49,963 nucleotides of DNA, taken from assembly GCA_016903675.1 (NCBI GenBank), contig JADQBA010000064.1:1-49963 (forward strand), written 5' to 3'. Positions 10,067-17,558 of the stretch are shown piece after piece (within the stretch, counting starts at the first letter, position 1; each line of letters opens with the position of its first letter). The translations under genes and the position numbers were made by a program. Origin of the DNA: Stigonema ocellatum SAG 48.90 = DSM 106950. GTDB lineage: Bacteria; Cyanobacteriota; Cyanobacteriia; Cyanobacteriales; Nostocaceae. The notes below the pieces were generated by a model. It worked only from the letters and a program-made list of their open reading frames with translations, was not told the origin of the DNA and searched no databases.

Positions 10067-11038
10067 ATGCGTCAAAAACTACAACGAGCCATTAAACCGC
10101 TTTTTAAATCTCTGTTAATTCTGAGCCTTGTGCTCACATTGGCACTTAGTCACGCCGACGGAGCGCTAGCTGCTCGTAGTGGGGGTCGGATCGGCGGTGG
10201 TTCTTTCAGAATGCCATCAAGTTCAAGTCGTACCTATGCTCCAAATAGGGGCGGAGGATACTATCCTGCTCCTTATCCAGGTGGTGGGGGTTTTGGCTTT
10301 CCTTTCCTGATTCCCTTCTTGGGTATTGGGGGAGGGTTTGGTGGTCTGTTTAGCATCCTGATTTTTATCGCGATCGCTAACTTCATCCTGCAAGCCTTCC
10401 GTCGCACCACTAGCGGTGAAGTAGACGCGGCAGACATAAGCAGCAACTCGCCTGTTTCCGTCACTCGTTTGCAAGTGGGAATGTTAGCAAGCGCTCGCAC
10501 TTTACAAGCCGAACTTAACCACATTGCCGAAACTGCTGATACTAACTCACCAGAGGGTAGAGCAGAAATTTTACAAGAAGCAAGCCTTGCTTTACTACGC
10601 CATCCAGAGTACTGGGTATATGCAGGTGGTGGTACGCACTCCTCTCGTCTGACTTCAGCTGAAGCAGAATTTAACCGTCTGGCAATAGCAGAACGCAGCA
10701 AATTCACTGCCGAAACTCTTTCTAATGTCAACAACCAGCTAAAAGCTGCTAATCCTAAAGATGCTTTACCCGCAGGTGAACTGGACAATCCAACCCGTCT
10801 GATCACGGAAGGACCGGGTGCATACATCATCGTAACTTTAGTGGCGGCGACATTGGGCAAGTTCCAAACCCCAACCATTAACAACGCTGATGACTTGCGT
10901 CAAGCTTTACGTCAAATTGGCAGCATCCCCAGTGATAAACTCCTTGCCATTGAAGTGCTTTGGACTCCACAAGCTGAAGGTGATACCCTCACCACTGATG
11001 ATTTGCTAGCTGAGTATACGGATTTGAAATTGGTTTGA
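10067..11038 (+). CDS. DUF1517 domain membrane protein
   Basis: A 323-residue protein with an N-terminal signal or anchor (LFKSLLILSLVLTLALSH), then the hallmark Arg/Gly/Ser-rich stretch AARSGGRIGGGSFRMPSS. Next come a Tyr/Pro/Gly-rich linker and a transmembrane segment (about residues 85-118, LFSILIFIAIANFIL). The C-terminal 200 residues form the soluble DUF1517 domain (VSVTRLQVGMLASARTLQAE, AIEVLWTPQAEGDTLTTDDL). The family occurs in cyanobacteria and plastids and is thought to sit in thylakoid or plasma membrane; its biochemical role is unknown. A convincing terminator follows at 11105-11134. Confidence 0.85.
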   Translation: MRQKLQRAIKPLFKSLLILSLVLTLALSHADGALAARSGGRIGGGSFRMPSSSSRTYAPNRGGGYYPAPYPGGGGFGFPFLIPFLGIGGGFGGLFSILIFIAIANFILQAFRRTTSGEVDAADISSNSPVSVTRLQVGMLASARTLQAELNHIAETADTNSPEGRAEILQEASLALLRHPEYWVYAGGGTHSSRLTSAEAEFNRLAIAERSKFTAETLSNVNNQLKAANPKDALPAGELDNPTRLITEGPGAYIIVTLVAATLGKFQTPTINNADDLRQALRQIGSIPSDKLLAIEVLWTPQAEGDTLTTDDLLAEYTDLKLV

Positions 11039-11104
11039 ACTTGCTGCCTCCAGAATATCAAGTCACAGAGAAAAACAAGAACACCAGTTCAAATTCAAAT
11101 GGTT

Positions 11105-11134
11105 GTAGGTGAGGCAATGCCCCACCTACTTTTT
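11105..11134 (+). terminator. Rho-independent terminator after DUF1517 gene
   Basis: Perfect stem GTAGGTG/CACCTAC with an 11-nt loop that can extend the pairing, directly followed by five T. It lies 66 bp after the DUF1517 stop. Confidence 0.7.
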
Positions 11135-11598
11135 GTTGTACACTCAGTGTTGAAGGGATTTAGCAATCCGTGCAGGAGTTACAAACACCCGCCCCAAAGG
11201 GGAAGTCAAAAGTCAAAAGTCAAAAGTCAAAAGTGTTTTAAATTTTGAATACGTGAATTTCCGCGTAGCGGCTTGTCCCCCAAGTACAGCGCGGCGTAAA
11301 TAAACTACCCATTTCAAACAGGCACAAGCCTTGCTCTATAATACTTTTGACTTATTACCTTAGCTTTTGACTTTCCGCGTAGCGGCTTGTCCCCCTTGTC
11401 CCCAACTATTTGTCGGTGACTTCAGGAATTGAGGTTACACCTATTGAAGATGAAGATATAGAAAGAGGAATTTCAACTTAATTCTAAATCTTTACCCACA
11501 TTGTAGCCAAAGTGTGGATAAACAAACTATTTGTCAACACGATAAACAAGTTGTTATCCGACATTATTCCTGAGAAAAATAACCTGAGGATGAATTTT
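11135..11598. other. Intergenic region with AAAAGTC tandem repeat and a duplicated 23-mer
   Basis: Heptamer array AAGTCAA at 11203-11234 (four to five units). Two copies of TTCCGCGTAGCGGCTTGTCC (+CCC) lie at about 11259-11281 and 11373-11395. The word TTTAGCAATCCGTGCAGGAG at 11159 resembles, inverted, a word at 40737-40757. The only candidate coding sequence is a GTG-initiated 29-residue extension of the next gene (11512-11598), which I did not adopt. Confidence 0.6.
11586..11589 (+). promoter_or_regulatory. Shine-Dalgarno GAGG favouring start at 11599
   Basis: GAGG is nine bases before ATG 11599 but abuts ATG 11590, so the inner ATG is the better start for the FHA-PrsW protein. Confidence 0.5.
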
Positions 11599-12837
11599 AT
11601 GCCAGAAACAGCTCGTTATAAAGGTTTCTTAAAACAAGTCAACAATAGTGCAGCTAGTGACTCTGAACAGACTCAGTATGTACTTTCACCTGATAAAACA
11701 ATAGTAATTGGACGCGATCCTAGTCATTGTGACATTGTTTTAGATTCCAATGACTACCCGGACATTTCCCGTCAACATTTGAAAATTTCCCCCCTCTCGT
11801 CTCAGTCTCCACGTGATATGCCTGTTTGGGAGATATGCGATTTGGGTAGTAGAAACGGCACTTATGTCAATGGTCAGCGCTTACAGGGTTGTCAAACTTT
11901 GCAACTGCAGGACCACATTAAAATTGGTAACAAAGGTTCGGAATTCATCTTTCAGTGTGAAGATGCTAACATTCTTAGTATAACCGACGTATTTCCGCTC
12001 ACATCGAAGAAGCTGGATTTACACCAGAAGGGATACCTTTTACCGGGTATTATAACGGTGCTAGCGGTAGTAGGGATGTTAGCTACTAAAAAAGATAATC
12101 CGAGCTTCGCCTACATCTTGGTAGCTTACCTAGTTACCGCCAGTCACTACATCATCCACAACATCTGCCATAAGCATAAGCCTTGGTGGTTGCTATTGAG
12201 CGTAGCTCTGGCTACTGGTCTGCCGATTTTAGGTGGCTTACACTTTAAAGATACTTCATCAGAACATTCTCTTCCTGCAATTCTTACCTCTTCTTTCCAA
12301 GTAGGTTTGTTAGTAGAACTTTTCAAAGCACTGCCGGTGCTATTAGTTTACGTGTTAGGCAGACTACTTCAGTCACCTAAGCGGGAACTCATTGGGGTAT
12401 GGGAACCTCTGGATGGAATCCTTTTAGGGACGGCATGTGCCACTGCATTTGCATTAGCAGAGACTTATTTAGAGGTGAATGAAGAATTCAAGAAGAGCAG
12501 TCCAGAGGTATTCACACTGTTAATTCCTCGAATTTTAGGAGATATTTCTGGAGAGGTGGCATACAGCGGCTGCTTTGGCTACTTCATTGGATTGAGTGCG
12601 CTAAAACCTTTTAAGCGTTGGCAGCTTTTAGGAATTGGCTACCTGATTTCAGCCGCTATGCATACCCTTTGGGAAATAGTATACGAGATGCTGAAGAACC
12701 ACACTTTTTTACCTTCGCTCGTTGGTAATCCACTCTTAGCTTTGATAGGCTCTCTAGCCTACGTATTTTTGGTGGCAGCAATCGTCAAAGCCAATCAACT
12801 TTCGCCAAATAACTCACACAAATCTGCTGCTCATTGA
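11599..12837 (+). CDS. FHA domain fused to PrsW-family intramembrane protease
   Basis: 412 residues from the preferred ATG. About residues 1-120 are an FHA phosphothreonine-binding domain with its key residues intact: IGRDPSHCDIVLD (G-R), ISRQHLKIS (S-x-x-H) and DLGSRNGTYVNGQRL (N-G). The rest is polytopic, about eight helices, and matches PrsW-type CAAX-like metalloproteases: VELFKALPVLLVYVL (Glu-Lys), then EPLDGILLGTACATAFALAE with its acidic residues, then SAAMHTLWEIVYEML with a His. PrsW in Bacillus makes the first cut in an anti-sigma factor. Fusion to FHA suggests proteolysis gated by a phosphorylated partner. The gene is 190 bp ahead of a membrane-anchored STAND protein on the same strand, a possible substrate (inference). 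Confidence 0.85.
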   Translation: MPETARYKGFLKQVNNSAASDSEQTQYVLSPDKTIVIGRDPSHCDIVLDSNDYPDISRQHLKISPLSSQSPRDMPVWEICDLGSRNGTYVNGQRLQGCQTLQLQDHIKIGNKGSEFIFQCEDANILSITDVFPLTSKKLDLHQKGYLLPGIITVLAVVGMLATKKDNPSFAYILVAYLVTASHYIIHNICHKHKPWWLLLSVALATGLPILGGLHFKDTSSEHSLPAILTSSFQVGLLVELFKALPVLLVYVLGRLLQSPKRELIGVWEPLDGILLGTACATAFALAETYLEVNEEFKKSSPEVFTLLIPRILGDISGEVAYSGCFGYFIGLSALKPFKRWQLLGIGYLISAAMHTLWEIVYEMLKNHTFLPSLVGNPLLALIGSLAYVFLVAAIVKANQLSPNNSHKSAAH

Positions 12838-13027
12838 ACTTTTCCCCGAGTTTCGTGCTTTGGGATAATCAACCTGTAAAATGCCGTCGTTAAATTATAG
12901 CACAAAAGAGTAGGAATTCCAACAGGAAACTCTATCTAGTTAAACGGGGTGGGAGGAGAGTAATCTGGTTATAGACGACCTACCGGGATGAATCAGGAAA
13001 AGCCAACCTAAACCTGGAGAAAAATCT

Positions 13028-15535
13028 ATGCCGGACGGCATTATCACAGCGAGCATCGCAGAGGAAATTATTGATCAACTGGCTGTTGGGAATCACATAA
13101 TTCAGATTGGTTCTCTTCACGGTGCTATAGCGAATATAGCAACTGCCCAAGATAAACCCACTGTGTGTTCCCATTCTACTCCAATTTTGATACGAACGCG
13201 TTTGTTGGAAAAACTACTAGATCGTGAAGAAGCAGTCAAAGAAGCGATCGCTGTCTTACAGTCTGGACAATCAGTAGAGTTTTACAGTCCAGCCGGTTAC
13301 GGAAAAACTTTTCTGTTAAGTTATTTGGCCCACAACCATCAAGCCACATCGCCTTTCGGTGATGGTGTTATCAGCCTATCTCCTCATCACCCTTATATAG
13401 GTGATATCCTGCAGTCCATCTGGGAAGCCTTCTATGAAAGCGACATTCCCTATAAACCGACAAATAAACAAATCAGTCAACAAATACATGACAAACGGGC
13501 TCTTGTTGTGCTAGATGAAAGTAAACTCATCAAGCATGAAATGGAAGAGTTGATGAACGCTGCCAGATCGTGTACCTTCCTCATCGCTTCGTCAACAAGC
13601 CGTATCCAGCAGAGAGGACGTTCCATGGTTCTTCCTGGACTCTCTAACAACGATGCTCTAGTTTTAGTGGAAGACGAGCTGCAACGCTCTCTCCAAAAGG
13701 CGGAATTACCTGCTGCAAAATCGCTATGTGCGATTTTGAAAGGACATCCAATGCACCTGCGGTTAGCGATCGCAAGCATGGTGGAAGATGGGAAATCTCT
13801 TGCCGAAGTCGTTAGTCAATTGCCAACAAATGCTCCTAGCAACTTTCTGATCCAACAAATTGTAGCGTCCCTATCAAAATCTCAAAGAAAGATTCTGGCT
13901 CTATTGGCTATTATGGATGGCGTAGGGCTCAAGAGCGAACAGGTAATAACTATCACACAACTACCTGACGCAACGGTTGATCTGGAGGCTTTGCATAGGC
14001 GTCATCTCGTACAGCTTGATGGCTTTTACTACAGTATCAGTAAAACCATAGTTGAAGCTCTACCGCCACAATGGAAGGTGATGACAGCACCTCAAGAAAA
14101 CGCCATCGCCTACTTTACAAATTGGGCTGAACACCATAGACAACAACCTAAAAGTTTGTTGTTAGAAATTGATGCTATGGCGCAAATCCTGGATGTGGCT
14201 GTTAGAGCCTGTCGTTGGCGAGAGGTCTTGCGTTTGGTAAAAGCAGTCGAAGGCTCACTCGTTTTGAGTAGGCGATGGAGTTTATGGGAGCAAGTACTGC
14301 AACAGGGACTACAAGCATCTCAAGCAGAACAAGATCAAGTTGCTGAAGCTTGGGCTTTGCATCAATTAGGTACTCGTGCCCTTTGTTTAGAAGAATATGC
14401 TAGCGCCATTAATTACCTGACTAAAGCAATACAATTACGGAAATCCTTGGGTGACAAGATGGGAGTTTCCTTAACTCGCCACAATCTTCATCTGCTCAAA
14501 ATTCTGACTCGGGAGGGAACCAAGTTAGATTCAATTGTAGATACTGATACGCACAAAAATTCACCCAAAATTTTCAGCGCCCCAGTAACAGATGTTGAGG
14601 AATCTCCACTTCCTCTGACTGAAGATTCCAACGGCCAGTTATCCTCCTCACAGCATCTGCTAACTCGAATGAACATAGTAATAGAAAATACTGGTTCTTC
14701 AGCTAAGCCTTCCTATAAAAGCGTTTTGCTCTCGCCAAAGGGGGTCATTACTACTGGAATTTTAGCCGCTGGGGGATTGCTCATGTGGTTTAACTGGCAT
14801 CGTTTTACCCACGTAAATTCGCCACCATCCACCACTGTGCCTAAAGCAACTGCTAAGCCTTCACCCATTGCCAAACGCAAACCCAAAGCAACTGCTAAGC
14901 CTTCACCTATTGCCGAACCTACATCCACAGGAACAGCCACGCTCTCGCCAATTATTGAACCTATACCTACAGTAAACCCGCCAATTAAACCACCTATCGT
15001 CGAGTTTCAGAAACCAATAACTAATACTAGATATAAAGTAAATAACCGCAAGAACTCAAAAAGAACACTTCAATCTCCGCCAGTTCCAACAGCCACACCA
15101 ACCCCGACACAAGCGCCAACACCCACTACACAATTAAGAGAATTCACACCACAACCAACAGTAACACCAAGTACACAACTCCCACTTACACCACACCCAA
15201 CACCAACCCCGACAGCAGCGCCAACACCCACTACACCATTCTCACAACTCACACCACAACCAACACCAACCCCGACAGGAGTGCCAACACCCACTACACA
15301 ATTCCCAGAATTCACACCACAACCAACACCAACCCCGACAGGAGCGCCAACACCCACTACACAATTCCCAGAATTCACACCACAACCAACACCAACCCCG
15401 ACAGGAGCGTCAACACCCACTACACAACTCCCACAACTTACACCACAACCAACGCCAGCCCCGACAGGAGCGCCAACACCCACTACACAACTCACACCAC
15501 AACCAACACCAACTCTGATCACTACACCTAGATAA
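13028..15535 (+). CDS. Membrane-anchored STAND ATPase with Thr/Pro-rich outer tail
   Basis: 835 residues. The N-terminus (about 18-40) has a glycine-spaced hydrophobic motif, HIIQIGSLHGAIANIA, like the amyloid-signalling/RHIM-like sequences seen on bacterial NLR-type proteins. Residues of about 65-350 form a STAND NTPase: Walker A AGYGKTFLL, Walker B ALVVLDESK, sensor-like ILKGHPMHLRLA, then a winged helix. TPR-like helices follow (about 420-490), then one transmembrane helix (GVITTGILAAGGLLMWF, about 573-590). The last 230 residues are Thr/Pro-rich with 21-residue repeats and should lie outside the cytoplasm. ATG start with GGAG nine bases upstream. This is possibly a switch-type immune or cell-death sensor; no effector enzyme is fused. 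Confidence 0.8.
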   Translation: MPDGIITASIAEEIIDQLAVGNHIIQIGSLHGAIANIATAQDKPTVCSHSTPILIRTRLLEKLLDREEAVKEAIAVLQSGQSVEFYSPAGYGKTFLLSYLAHNHQATSPFGDGVISLSPHHPYIGDILQSIWEAFYESDIPYKPTNKQISQQIHDKRALVVLDESKLIKHEMEELMNAARSCTFLIASSTSRIQQRGRSMVLPGLSNNDALVLVEDELQRSLQKAELPAAKSLCAILKGHPMHLRLAIASMVEDGKSLAEVVSQLPTNAPSNFLIQQIVASLSKSQRKILALLAIMDGVGLKSEQVITITQLPDATVDLEALHRRHLVQLDGFYYSISKTIVEALPPQWKVMTAPQENAIAYFTNWAEHHRQQPKSLLLEIDAMAQILDVAVRACRWREVLRLVKAVEGSLVLSRRWSLWEQVLQQGLQASQAEQDQVAEAWALHQLGTRALCLEEYASAINYLTKAIQLRKSLGDKMGVSLTRHNLHLLKILTREGTKLDSIVDTDTHKNSPKIFSAPVTDVEESPLPLTEDSNGQLSSSQHLLTRMNIVIENTGSSAKPSYKSVLLSPKGVITTGILAAGGLLMWFNWHRFTHVNSPPSTTVPKATAKPSPIAKRKPKATAKPSPIAEPTSTGTATLSPIIEPIPTVNPPIKPPIVEFQKPITNTRYKVNNRKNSKRTLQSPPVPTATPTPTQAPTPTTQLREFTPQPTVTPSTQLPLTPHPTPTPTAAPTPTTPFSQLTPQPTPTPTGVPTPTTQFPEFTPQPTPTPTGAPTPTTQFPEFTPQPTPTPTGASTPTTQLPQLTPQPTPAPTGAPTPTTQLTPQPTPTLITTPR
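15195..15520 (+). repeat. 63-bp coding tandem repeats (Thr/Pro-rich)
   Basis: About five units of a 21-residue repeat of the form TPTPTGAPTPTTQFPEF plus TPQP. The two central units (about 15262-15387) are nearly identical in DNA, which suggests recent expansion or homogenisation. The opposite-strand Gly/Val open frame (15070-15522) is only the mirror of these repeats. Confidence 0.85.
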
Positions 15536-16015
15536 AGCGGGAAACCTGGTAACCTGGCAATACTGCAAGGGCTGAGAATATTCGTTACATATTCGTCATA
15601 TTCGTAGGTTGGGTTGAGGCAATGCGTTACCCAACAAACCCTGCGCTTAGGTTGGGTTGAGGAACGAAACCCAACCTACACATTTTTATTTTTTAGGCAA
15701 AACCTGTGCAGTATTGGGTAACCTGGTAGCCCCGTTCGCGCCTCTCGTTGCGGTAGCGAGTCTTCTCCCAAGGGGAGACGCAATCATGCGAACAAGCGCG
15801 ACTCGTCTGGGCCAGAAGAAGGATGAGACTCAAGAAATTAGTGAAAGTAGAGAAACCCGGTTTCTTAAAGAAACCGGGTTTCTGGGGCTTGGGATTTTCA
15901 CTGCTCATTGCTGGGCTGGAACTATTAATATCTCCTTGTTTTGAGCAGCGTCACGGGTAAGTTCAGAAATTTCGGTTCTTGTCCAATTTTGGTGATGATC
16001 GCGCTTTCAATCAGC
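15536..16015. repeat. Repeat-filled intergenic region
   Basis: No gene is supported. At 15604-15679 a GTAGGTTGGGT repeat, with an internal copy of GTTGGGTTGAGG, is closed by ACCCAACCTAC; a relative lies at 17411-17484. At 15730-15790 a GGTAGCGAG/CCAAGGGGAGACGC word of the family A type appears. At 15851-15883 there is a perfect 16-bp inverted repeat with a 1-nt loop (AGAAACCCGGTTTCTT and its complement), of the family also found at 2725 and 40692. The short frames crossing these repeats are not convincing genes. Confidence 0.75.
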
Positions 16016-16468
16016 TTATACGATGGATTGCCAGTCCAACGCTGTAACAAGGCGAGACAGATGAGACACGTTCGTTGTCGCAACAATCACGAATGTCGCC
16101 TCATTGCAGAGAAGGCGAGTCTGAGCAGACAGAATCACATCCCCATCTAACGCTTTGGGATCTGCGGTAGGCTGTCCAGTTTTCCTCACAAGAGCCCATA
16201 ATTCAGCCGCCAGAAGCATAGTCTCTGTTTGAATTGGGATGTAATCGAGCGTTTGCTTCAAGTTGTCAAGCCGCCTCAAACTTGGCATGTGACCTGTGCG
16301 AAGAAGTTCACGACGAACTTCATAATCTGAAATCTCAGGAATGGCAACCCTCTCTCCGCGCCGCAAGAGGGATTTTAGCCATAGTTGGCAATCGAGGGTA
16401 ATGCCTGTAGCTTTGGGATTCGTTACCATTCCCAGTGGTCCAGCATCCAGCAAAATCAAACGATTCAT
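16016..16468 (-). CDS. PIN-domain toxin (VapC-like ribonuclease)
   Basis: 150 residues with PIN-domain landmarks: the first acidic residue in RLILLDAGPLGM (Asp8), the central EISDYEVRRELL with its Glu, and ALDGDVILSAQ with two Asp, followed by VIVATTNVSHLSRL, the usual end of the fold. Four acidic residues of this pattern bind the metal ions that cut RNA. It starts inside the stop of the upstream small gene (ATGA overlap), the standard antitoxin-toxin arrangement. The family call is good, but toxicity and target RNA are unknown. Confidence 0.82.
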   Translation of the reverse strand: MNRLILLDAGPLGMVTNPKATGITLDCQLWLKSLLRRGERVAIPEISDYEVRRELLRTGHMPSLRRLDNLKQTLDYIPIQTETMLLAAELWALVRKTGQPTADPKALDGDVILSAQTRLLCNEATFVIVATTNVSHLSRLVTALDWQSIV

Positions 16469-16728
16469 GGGAATAGGGGGCGATCAGATAATCGATCTTC
16501 GTCGAGAGCAGTTTTCAAAAAATCCCAAGCTTGTTGATGTTCAGATGCATCCTCATCAACATCGAGCCTTGAATCTAGAAGATCGATTGCAGCTTGATTT
16601 TTCCGTGCTTGCTCAACATTGATGACAGATGGGGTGGTTGACGGAATCTTTTGTCGAAACTGGCGCAAAGTATCTAGTAAATCTGCCCAGTACTCTCTAG
16701 GAGTTGCCTCAATTTCATGAAGCAGCAA
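16465..16728 (-). CDS. Probable antitoxin partner of the PIN protein
   Basis: 87 acidic, helical residues (EIEATPREYWADLLDTLRQF at the front, DRLSDRPLFP at the end) placed directly upstream of the PIN toxin with a 4-nt overlap. I do not recognise a named DNA-binding domain. The start is uncertain: the modelled codon is a TTG with no clear ribosome site. The frame remains open and protein-like (WQTVLAHLQHKIE) for another 24 codons to an in-frame stop at about 16802, with no ATG or GTG. The N-terminus may have been lost, or translation may begin at an unusual codon. Confidence 0.6.
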   Translation of the reverse strand: MLLHEIEATPREYWADLLDTLRQFRQKIPSTTPSVINVEQARKNQAAIDLLDSRLDVDEDASEHQQAWDFLKTALDEDRLSDRPLFP

Positions 16729-16879
16729 TTCAATCTTATGCTGGAGGTGAGCTAGAACGGTCTGCCATAGATGAGGAGCACCGCTAGAATTTACAGCCTA
16801 ATTCTAACGCATCAGACTCCTAAAGGGGTTGCCACGAAAGCACGGATGAGATTTAATTGGATGGGAAGAAATCCCTTTA

Positions 16880-17120
16880 AAAATTGACCCCGGGAAGAGT
16901 CGAAAGACTTAGATTTTCTTCTCCCAAGGGGAGACGCTGCGCGGTAAGCGAAGCTATGCCCGAAGGGCTTTACGTGTCCTTCTCCCAAGGGGAGACGCTG
17001 CGCGAACGCGTCTTCGCGGTTTAAAAATCTTTTTGAACCACGAAGGCACGAAGAACACGAAGAAGAAATGTCGAAAATTGGACATAATTTTCCCAATTTT
17101 TTACCCACCTTGAAAGGGCT
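16880..17120. repeat. Family A repeat, expanded copy
   Basis: Contains two CCAAGGGGAGACGCTGCGCG words (about 16927 and 16987), the CGCGTCTTCGCGG hairpin, TTTAAAAATCTTTTTGAACC, and the right terminal word CACCTTGAAAGGGCT (17106-17120). The left terminus is degraded. As at 574-773, the right end is followed within a few bases by a family B end (17128). The stretch 16729-16879 shows no gene other than the possible antitoxin extension. Confidence 0.7.
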
Positions 17121-17127
17121 GTTATTT

Positions 17128-17349
17128 AGGACTTACGCATTGACAGAAAAACACAATTGTGTATCAACCTCGTTACAGGGCTGCTGCCTTGTAATGCTCT
17201 CTTGTGAGGCAGCAGCCCCCTGTGGATCACGAGAGGCAGCAGCCCAAATGCATTCCTGGGCTGCTGCCTGGGAACGAGGCTGTGTAAGGAAATCATTTTA
17301 ATCAGCTTGATATACACATAATGGTCAATTTGTAAAGTGCGTAAGTCCT
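17128..17349 (+). mobile_element. Miniature inverted-repeat element, family B copy 1
   Basis: 222 bp bounded by a 12-bp inverted repeat (AGGACTTACGCA...TGCGTAAGTCCT). The inner ends differ (TTGACAG on the left, AATTTGTAAAG on the right), which gives it polarity. The interior has three hairpin modules made of GGGCTGCTGCCT-type stems, framed by CTCGTTAC, GTAATGC, GCATTCC and GGAACGAGG. A second full copy in inverse orientation lies at 49336-49556 with the same frame but different stem sequences. It has no coding capacity and is MITE-like. Confidence 0.75.
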
Positions 17350-17410
17350 ATTATTATCTACTTGTTTTGATGCAATCGGGTTCAGTTAGCGCCAAAAACC
17401 CTTGTTCTGC

Positions 17411-17484
17411 GTAGGTTGGGTTGAGGAACGAAACCCTACATTTTTCGCGGTTTGTTGGGTTTCACACAGTGAGACCCAACCTAC
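17411..17484. repeat. GTAGGTTGGGT inverted repeat
   Basis: Ends GTAGGTTGGGT and ACCCAACCTAC are complementary, with GTTGAGGAACGAAACCCTAC inside. It is a relative of 15604-15679. With the family A and B elements it fills the gene-free stretch 16803-17558. Confidence 0.7.
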
Positions 17485-17558
17485 GATTCTCTTTAACTGA
17501 ACTGTATTGTGTTTTGATGAGGTTTTTTCGGACGGTGGTTGAGAAATTTTGAGATAAT

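Noticed and set aside
15070..15522. Minus-strand Gly/Val/Cys-rich open frame
   Set aside because: It is a mirror of the Thr/Pro coding repeats in the STAND protein; its composition is explained by the repeats.
15657..15944. 95-residue frame and its antisense at 15693-15908
   Set aside because: They run through dispersed palindromes (AGAAACCCGGTTTCTT) and family A words and show no conserved protein pattern.
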